In this document: in pieces, positions 57,501 to 64,000 of the stretch
Layout of the letters: each line of letters starts with the position of its first letter
Numbering within the stretch: position 1 is the stretch's first letter
From: Clitoria ternatea
Taxonomy: Eukaryota > Streptophyta > Magnoliopsida > Fabales > Fabaceae
Assembly (NCBI GenBank): GCA_037962975.1
Contig: CM075669.1
Coordinates: 123,892,501 to 123,956,500, forward strand
DNA length: 64,000 nt
Direction of reading: 5' to 3'
Notes under the pieces: model-generated
The model's input: only the letters and a program-made list of their open reading frames with translations
Databases searched by the model: none
What the model was told of the DNA's origin: nothing
Made by a program: the position numbers and the translations under genes

Positions 57501-60223
57501 ATGGTTGTAACTAATAAATTTCAATTGTTGGAAATTATTATGTAAATTGTAGAACACTATCCGGTAAGCCCCGCCATTAGATAGTTAATTCGTCATTAAT
57601 CATTATTGAATCGTTTCACAAAATATTTCGTACGATAAAAGAATCTTCGATCGTTAGTCGCAAAAAGGTTTCTAGAGTTAAAGTAAGTAAATAGATATAC
57701 TTTGGTATTTGGATAATTTAATTCAAAAAAAATGAAAATGGGTATGACAGTATAGTTGAATAAATTAAAGATTTTTTCTCTTGGATCATATAGGGATTCT
57801 TGGAAGGAATAAAAGTAAGTAATAAGTATTGGTAGGAAAAGAAGAAAACGTTGATGATTAACTTTAGCCACCACTTTAGTGACTATTTTGGTGATCAATT
57901 AAGGGAAGGGAGTGATAACTTTAGAGACTAAGGAAATGGGATAGAAGTCTTTAAAGAGAACCGGGTAATAAGAATGAATTTAGAACTAATTATTTTAGGA
58001 TATTCTTTTTCGGGCAATGAATTAATAAACGAATAATTTAACCATTATGATTAAGGAAAGAATCTAAAGGAAAAGTTAGTCTAGATTAAAATGGTTAACA
58101 ACGAAGGCATGAAAGTTAGTTACACAAAATATTAGTATGATAAAAGAGAAAGTAATTAGACTAAATATTGATTTCCTTAAATGACTAAGATGCCTTGAAT
58201 TAGAGAAATCCAATGTTCGTGTGCAGGTAAATTATCCCAAGAGAAAGAGGATTGAATAAGGTTAGAGAAAGTGAGTTGACTAATTAAGTTATTAAGGAAG
58301 AGTTATTTAATTTAGTGAAAAACTAAGTTAAAGAAAATATTGTGATTATGTGCAAGGCATTAAGATAAGGTAAATACAAGATATATGATGAAGTAAAGTA
58401 TGGAAGTTATGATTTATTTAAAAATGAAGATAAGATAATAGTCACCGAAAATAATCAAAAACTAACTAAGAATTTAGCAAGGAATATCAAACGATAAAAA
58501 TCTAATAGACTAGTTTTACTTAATAAGTTCATAGAGAATTATAAATGGTCCTTAATTACACTTGAAAGCTTACTGAGTTGATAAGAATTTAATCAACGTA
58601 CTACTAAGTGAACCCAGACAATGAGACCTCATGAATACGTACGTGTTTGATATGTGGTGTGCTAAGTGATTATGTGATGGTTTCTTAAGTACAATGAATG
58701 TATGTGTGTACTAGTTATGTAAGGTGCATAAGTGATGAGATGTGTGATGTTTGTGACAATGTGTATATGTGATGTGACATGATGAAGAGCACTGGTATGA
58801 TGCTACTGTATACTTGTTGATGTGGTATGGTTGTGAACATCGTATAATGCATGGATAACTAGATGAGGAATTTGTAAATAAAAGATTTGGAAAATGGTAT
58901 CGGTAGAGGTCCCGGAATGATTAAAGATGAAAGTATGTGAGACCCGGATCTGAGATGAAATGTGGGCGTTGAAGCGCCAATGTACCCAAATTGTTGAGAA
59001 AGTGTAAAACCTCACTTCATTCCTAAGTGTCGAGCACGTACTATAATAAAGAAAATGAGAAGACTTAGTTACACTGAGTAAAGAAAAGGACTCGACATTA
59101 GGAATGGAGGGGAGTCATTTGGGGGACCCTACCGAGGACCATTGAATAAAAATGAATTATTGAATTGTGCATCATGAATTAGAGTTGAGGAGGGATGTTT
59201 GAAAAATCCCCTAGAGCATACAGTGAGGGGTACACTGAAGAATCTGCCGCGCCTCGATACCCGAGGGGTCTAAGGAGTATCACCGGAGGCGGGAATTCCA
59301 AGTGGCATCAGATTCGCGCCCGTCGTCGGACAGCCCATAGCAAACTTTGGTATACTTCAACAAGAGGCGGGATTTTCTATGACCGTGGAGTGCCCGTTCT
59401 GTGGTGATGTGTGATATGTGTGATTGGCCATTTTGATGTTGGGACTGAGAGTCCTTACCCATTGTGAAAACTAGAACGAGGAGAGATCCGGTCGCTCTAG
59501 TTGGGGAGGGGAGATAAGGGTGGCATTGTTGTGCACATGGATATTGTATATGAGATTGTTGAGGAGGAGATGGGCCCACATGCATCATGATGACTAATAA
59601 AAGATTTGAATAACGAAATGAATTCATGCATTGCATTACTACGTTGAAATTATGATTGCTTGTTATTTGAATATAATCTTATAGATATTGGTAACCCTAA
59701 GAGGTGGCTGGGAAGATGGGAATGTTCAACTAAGATAAAGAATGGTGAGATAACTTAGAATGTATTTTAGGAATCCTAAAGAGAGCGGGTAGGACTCGAT
59801 CTTGGATTGTTTATGTTGTATATGGGAAGGTGTTGATGAGACACCTTCCCGATTATTGTGGAGGTGAAGACTCACCTTTACAACTATTTTTCTAGACTTC
59901 CAGGTTGGACCATACACCATAGAGGATCACACAGACTTCGTATCGAGGATCACGCGAGTTCTTCTTGGACCGAGGATGGGAAGATTGGGATAGATTATTC
60001 TATTTTCATTTGTTGGAGCCTGCGTGCCCCTTCACTTTCAGTATGTATAGTTACTGCTATGACCATGTATTATATATGATATGTTGTATATAAGGTGTAT
60101 CTCTTCCACCAAATTTCTTTGTACAAAAAAAAAACCTTCCATATTTTTCTAAAACTCATAACCTCTCAGTTGACCAGGATGATTTAGTGGAAGAGATTGT
60201 CCTAGTTAACCGAGGGTGTTACA
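53890..60223. mobile_element. solo LTR F (or LTR-like element), 6334 bp
   Basis: It starts TGTAACAACCCTGG and ends GAGGGTGTTACA, with a perfect 5-bp duplication outside. I find no second LTR, primer site, polypurine tract or coding region inside, so a solo LTR is the simplest reading. The length is extreme but known for some plant Ty3/Gypsy LTRs. It contains (TA)n at 54537-54568, a triple ~175-bp repeat at 56770-57190, and a GC-richer island at 58895-59560. The inverted ends make its orientation uncertain. Confidence 0.75.
56770..57190 (+). repeat. three degenerate ~175-bp tandem units in solo LTR F
   Basis: Units are marked by GGCGACGATCGGAGGCGACC (56777), GGGCGATCGGCAACGAACGG (56950) and ACAACGACCGGAGTACG (57127). 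Each is preceded by a CATG...TTTTCTT/ATTTCCT pyrimidine stretch with a splice-acceptor-like CAG. Confidence 0.65.
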
Positions 60224-60228
60224 CTAAC
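60224..60228. other. target-site duplication CTAAC, right
   Basis: It follows GGGTGTTACA directly and is identical to 53885-53889. Confidence 0.85.
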
Positions 60229-60356
60229 AGTTCCAGAATGGGGAAAACATAATGCTTATGAAGTTTCATAGCAATTAAAGTTAAAACAGGTGATTTAGGT
60301 AGGTTAGAAGTTGTCCAAAGTGTAAAATTCTGCATTTTTCCTATCACTGTCATGAT

Positions 60357-60463
60357 GGTAATCGATTACCACATTCTGGTAATCGATTACCAACTATCAA
60401 AATGGGGAAAAATGAATTATGTACGCTAGTAATCGATTACCACTTGCTTTAATTGATTACTAG
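60357..60463. repeat. GGTAATCGATTACC palindromes in LTR E
   Basis: Two exact GGTAATCGATTACC copies, then AGTAATCGATTACC and a decayed TTAATTGATTACTA. The core AATCGATT is shared with the GAATCGATTC word of G1 and C. The position near the LTR 3' end matches that of the arrays in A and C. Confidence 0.9.
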
Positions 60464-60523
60464 AGCCTAAAATTGAGATTTTTGAGTTGGTTTGAGTGGT
60501 ATTTCCCTTAGGGTATTAAAGAA

Positions 60524-61213
60524 CATGTTAGTATTTCAACTATTTACTAATATGAACATCAAACGGGAGAATTATTGTCATGTGTATTAAAACTTGTTTT
60601 ATTAGTATGAATATCAAACGGGAGAATGATTATTCATGCCGAATTAAAATCTGTTTTAACAAAAGTAAAAGCTGAAATACCCTTAATATGCTAGTTACTA
60701 GGGATAGAATTGGTAATTATTGTTGCCATAAGGCCAGGACTTAATGCAAGTTTTTATTGAGAAAGCTCACGAGGAATCGGACTTTACGATAAATACTTAG
60801 AATTTATATCACGAGGAATCGGTAACATGAACTTGATGATTAAGTATGTATGTTTGCAATTATTGCATTATATTTTAGTGCGAGAATCCGAATTCTAACA
60901 TAGTTTGTTAATTTGTGTTTTTACCTCAAGTATCTGAATTATTCTGAATTACATCTCAACTTTATAGTTAGATTTTATCTTTTCCATCTTTTTACTTTAT
61001 GAACAAACCAACTATTAAATCCTGTGAATATTGTATAAACTGTTTATAAATTATTTTTTTGTTAATAAACATTGATAAATTTACCATAGTAAATAAGAAA
61101 TTACTGTGAGTTACTGGACTTTCAATCCCAGTGGAACGATATCTAAATTTGAAAACTACAATCGATTGGTATGCTTGCCAATTAATAACCCAACAATAAC
61201 ACGGGGGTTAACA
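60524..61213 (+). repeat. 5' LTR remnant of the second Athila-like element
   Basis: Homologous to 7435-8107. It ends GGGGGTTAACA at 61213, eight bases before the primer site. The U3 half is missing, cut at the join with copy E. Confidence 0.8.
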
Positions 61214-61220
61214 AGTTTTC

Positions 61221-61242
61221 TGGCGTTGTCGCTGGGATTGAA
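61221..61242 (+). other. primer-binding site, tRNA-Asp type, decayed
   Basis: TGGCGTTGTCGCTGGGATTG corresponds to TGGCGCCGTTGCCGGGGATT with changes and a small shift. It is followed by the gag leader. Confidence 0.75.
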
Positions 61243-61378
61243 TTAATTCAGTAAAACAGTAAATTTTTAATTACCGTGGTAAAAATATTTTTTTTACCTT
61301 AGTGAAAATTTTTCAATTTATTCATTCATTTATTCATTTTAACGTTGTTTTACTAACCTTTCTTTATTTAGTGTGTTT

Positions 61379-64000
61379 ATGCAAACTCGATCTTCTGCAG
61401 GAAAGGTGTTCTTTGATCTTGAGATCGAGAAGTTTGTAAAGAAACTTAAAGCTTTAAAATCTAAAAAAACAAAAACTTCTTCTTCTTCAACTTCATCTTC
61501 TTTTGAAAAATCTAAAAATTTTGAAAATTCTAATATGGTTACTGAAAGAAGAACATTGGGATAGTTTGTTGCTATTAATGGACCACCTCGTGTTTCAGGG
61601 ATGTATCAAGGACCTATTGCTGCTGTAGAAGTTAAACCAGCTACTTTAAACATTATTCAAAATAATCAATTTGCTGGTTTAAATAATGAGGAACCTTATG
61701 AACACTTAACTATTTTTTATTGGTTATGCAGCATAATTGGTTTTGAACCCAATCAAGAAGAATCTGTTTACATGAGATTGTTTCCTTTTTCATTGATTGG
61801 TAAAGCTAAAGAATGGTTTAAATCTTGTCCGCCCGGTAGTTTTGCAAACTGGTCCGATGTTGAGCGAAAATTTTTGGAAAGATTTTATTCTCCTTCAAAA
61901 TATTTTGATGCCATGACAGCCATTCATTCTTTTTCACAAAATAATGATGAGTCATTAGGAGTAACATGGGAACGATTCAAGGCACTCTTAAGGAATTGTC
62001 CAAACCACAACTTAAATGATGCCAAAAAGGTAAGGATCGTTTACCATGGTTTGTTACCTCAGTTTAAGATGATGTTAGATGCTTGTGCAGGGGGTTCTTT
62101 AATGAATAAAACTGTGGAAGAAGCAATAGAAATATTGGAATCAATGTCCATCAGTGACCGACAAGAAAAACATGAAAGAGGTAATATACAAAGAAAGCCA
62201 GGTATGCTCGAATTAGGGGTAAATGATGTAGTATTGGCTCAATAAAAATTGCTGACTCAACAAATTGAGGCTATGAGCAAACAATTGGAGAAACTTCAAA
62301 TTGCTCAAATGTCATCACCACCTCCTGCTCAATTGAAATAATGTATGCATTGCATGGGAGAACAACTATGTGGTTACTGTGCCCCTGATAGAAATGAGCA
62401 AGAGCAAGCCAATTTTCTGAATCATCAAAGAGTACCCTTAGGTAATTTTCCTTTCAATCTTGGTAATTCTTTTCCTAACAATTACCCACAGGGTTGGCAG
62501 AATTAGAATATTGGCTGGAAACAAGATGTTGGACCTTCTAACCGACCTCTTAACAATCAATTCAAACAACAACCACAATCTGATCAAACAGCAAGTCTAA
62601 CTAGGATAGAAGAGTCTATATTGCTACAATACATGCAAACAAATGAAGCCGCACGTAAAGCGTCGGATATGCAATTGAGACAGTTAGCAAGAGAAGTAGC
62701 TGACATGAAAAGCTCTGGTTTTTCTATAAACACTCAAAATCCAAGAGAACAATGTAATGCTATTTTTACAAGAAGTGGTAAAGTTGTAGGAAATGATTGT
62801 AAAGAAAAAGAACAAGAAAAGAAAGAAAAAGAAGAAGAAGAAAAGAAAGAAAAAGAAAAAGAAGAAAAGAAAGAAGAAGAAAAAGAAGAAGAGGAGAAAA
62901 AAGATGAAGAAAAAAATAATGAAAAAGAAAAACAAAAAAATCAAAAAATTAAAAAACAAAAAAATCAGTATTTGGGTTAGACACCTCCAGTTGAAGATTT
63001 ACCTTATCCACATGCACCATCAAAGAAGGATAAGGAAAAGGAATACAAAAGATTCCTTGAAATCTTTAAGCAATTACATATAAACATTCCATTTTCTGAG
63101 GCATTGGGACAGATGCCAATATATGCAAAGTTTATGAAAGAATTGCTCACTAAAAAGAGGAGGTATGATGAAGAAATTATTGAACTTGAAGCAGGTTGCA
63201 GTGCTATTTTGCAATATAACATGCCAGAAAAGTCGAAAGAACCTGGAAGTTTCACCATTCCTATCTCCATTGGAGGGATGAATATTTGAAAAGCCTTGTT
63301 AGACTTAGGGGCTAGCATTAATCTAATGCCTCTAAGTATGATGAAGCGAATTGGTGACCTTGATCCTCAAAGAACAAAGATGACTCTACAATTGGCTAAT
63401 AGATCAATCAAAAGACCCTATGGTATTGTGGAAGATGTACTTGTGAAAGTTGACAAGTTCTACTTCCCTGTTGACTTTGTGGTTTTAGACATGGAAGAAG
63501 ATGTTGAAGTTCCCCTAATTCTGGGAAGACCATTCATGAAGACTGCTAGAGTGCTTATTGATGTAGGTAATGGAAAGTTGGCAGTAAGAGTTCACGATGA
63601 AGAAGTAAACTTTGATGTTTTTAAAGCCATGAAACATCCCAATCCAAAGCAAGATTGTTTTAAGGTGGATGTTCTCGACAAAGTCTGCTTCTCCATATCC
63701 ACAGGTATGTCAAATTCTAACCCTTTAAATAAGTTATTAACTAACTCTATGGAATTCTTGAGTGAAGAAGAAGAAAAACAGGTAGACAAATATCTTGAAG
63801 ATCTTGATCAAGGGAAAGAAATTTTCTCTAAATTAGGAGAAATTGAAGAAATTCAAGAAGTACCTGTTGAAGAAATCAAGAGGCCTAAATTGAAAGTGCT
63901 ACCTTCCAACTTAAACTATATCTTTTTGAAAGAAGGTAATTTAAAACCAATAATTATTAGTAATTTGTTAAGTGAAACAAAAGAAGAAAAACTGGTTGAA
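61379..64000 (+). pseudogene. Athila-like gag-protease, six stops, runs off the window
   Basis: The ATG at 61379 starts MQTRSSAGKVFFDLEIEKF. One frame continues to the window end with stops at 61562, 62243, 62339, 62504, 62978 and 63287, and no frameshift. Order: a Ser/Lys-rich N-terminus; the retrotransposon gag core at about 61690-62140 (GKAKEWFKSCPPGSFANW, KFLERFYSPSKYF, RNCPNHNL); a CMHCMGEQLCGYC cysteine box at 62342; the NPREQCNAIFTRSGKVV motif at 62740; a Lys/Glu low-complexity run at 62795-62970; the LPYPHAPSKK segment; and the aspartic protease with LLDLGASINLMP (63296) and PLILGRPFMKTA (63512). The acidic stretch after 63740 leads toward RT, which should lie beyond 64000. Confidence 0.85.

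Larger units (their letters stand above)
50098..60523 (+). repeat. long LTR copy E, split by solo LTR F
   Basis: It starts TGTAACATCTCGGG. The pieces are 50098-53889 and 60224-60523. The text around 52120-52170 and 53060-53120 (a CACTCACCAC...GGTGGACATCACGGAGG block) parallels 19320-19400 and 19985-20065 of copy A, so it is a divergent relative. A 51-bp direct duplication lies at 53756-53806 and 53812-53862. (TA)n occurs at about 53400-53428. The 3' end is missing where Athila-like LTR sequence begins. Confidence 0.55.

Noticed and set aside
50093..60509. CCCTT at 50093-50097 and 60505-60509 as the target duplication of copy E
   Set aside because: The sequence before the right CCCTT does not end in CA or resemble the LTR end, and the flanks do not rejoin into copy D. 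Probably chance.

Overview
The window reads as heterochromatic plant DNA built almost entirely from nested, decayed LTR retrotransposons. I find no host protein gene, tRNA or rRNA that I can support. The mix suggests a papilionoid legume, probably in the soybean/bean/cowpea group. It includes Athila-like and Ogre/Tat-like Ty3/Gypsy elements, a Maximus/SIRE-like Ty1/Copia gag, very long LTRs with TGTAACA...TGTTACA ends, and short words such as GGTAATCGATTACC that I associate with legume repeats. The species is an inference; superfamily calls rest on recognised protein motifs, primer-binding sites (PBS), polypurine tracts (PPT) and target-site duplications (TSD). Layout: 1-1956 is the 5' end of a minus-strand Asp-primed element (LTR G1 at 191-1956) inserted into a plus-strand Athila-like derivative. 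That derivative (1957 to ~8107) keeps a gag/protease piece, has lost RT-RNaseH-integrase, and carries an intact 435-codon 'putative plant transposon protein' ORF behind a convincing GT-AG intron, then a PPT and 3' LTR. From ~8108 to ~18787 is an Ogre/Tat-like element: gag and pol scraps in one frame with stops, a 3' UTR with three different tandem arrays, a PPT, and a ~4.5 kb LTR. From 18788 to 28766 lie long related LTR copies (A forward, B reverse), B interrupted by solo LTR G2 (23276-26439, perfect CTCAC TSD). 28767-38471 holds AT-rich unassigned DNA, an old LTR (H) and another long reverse LTR (C). 39277-44323 is a complete small minus-strand element (J) with both LTRs, PBS, PPT and a single ORF with two internal stops. 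44640-47318 is a ruined Maximus-like LTR plus gag. 47319-50097 (D) and 50098-60523 (E) are further long LTRs, E split by a 6.3 kb solo LTR (F, perfect CTAAC TSD). 60524-64000 is the 5' part of a second Athila-like element, with one frame, six stops and no frameshift. The most interesting pattern is not a gene. At least four LTR families carry arrays of short words, most with dyad symmetry: GAATCGATTC, GGTAATCGATTACC, CTCGCTTAAGCGAG, GACGC-GTA-GCGTC. In G1, G2, the Athila-like LTR and the Ogre-like LTR such arrays lie just upstream of the TATA box. G1 and G2 belong to one LTR family, yet at the same U3 position one holds a ~0.47 kb GAATCGATTC cassette and the other a ~1.8 kb CCGAGTGA cassette. 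The CCGAGTGA cassette shares its two-part word content with the unrelated Ogre-like LTR. This looks like exchange or rapid replacement of promoter cassettes among retrotransposons.
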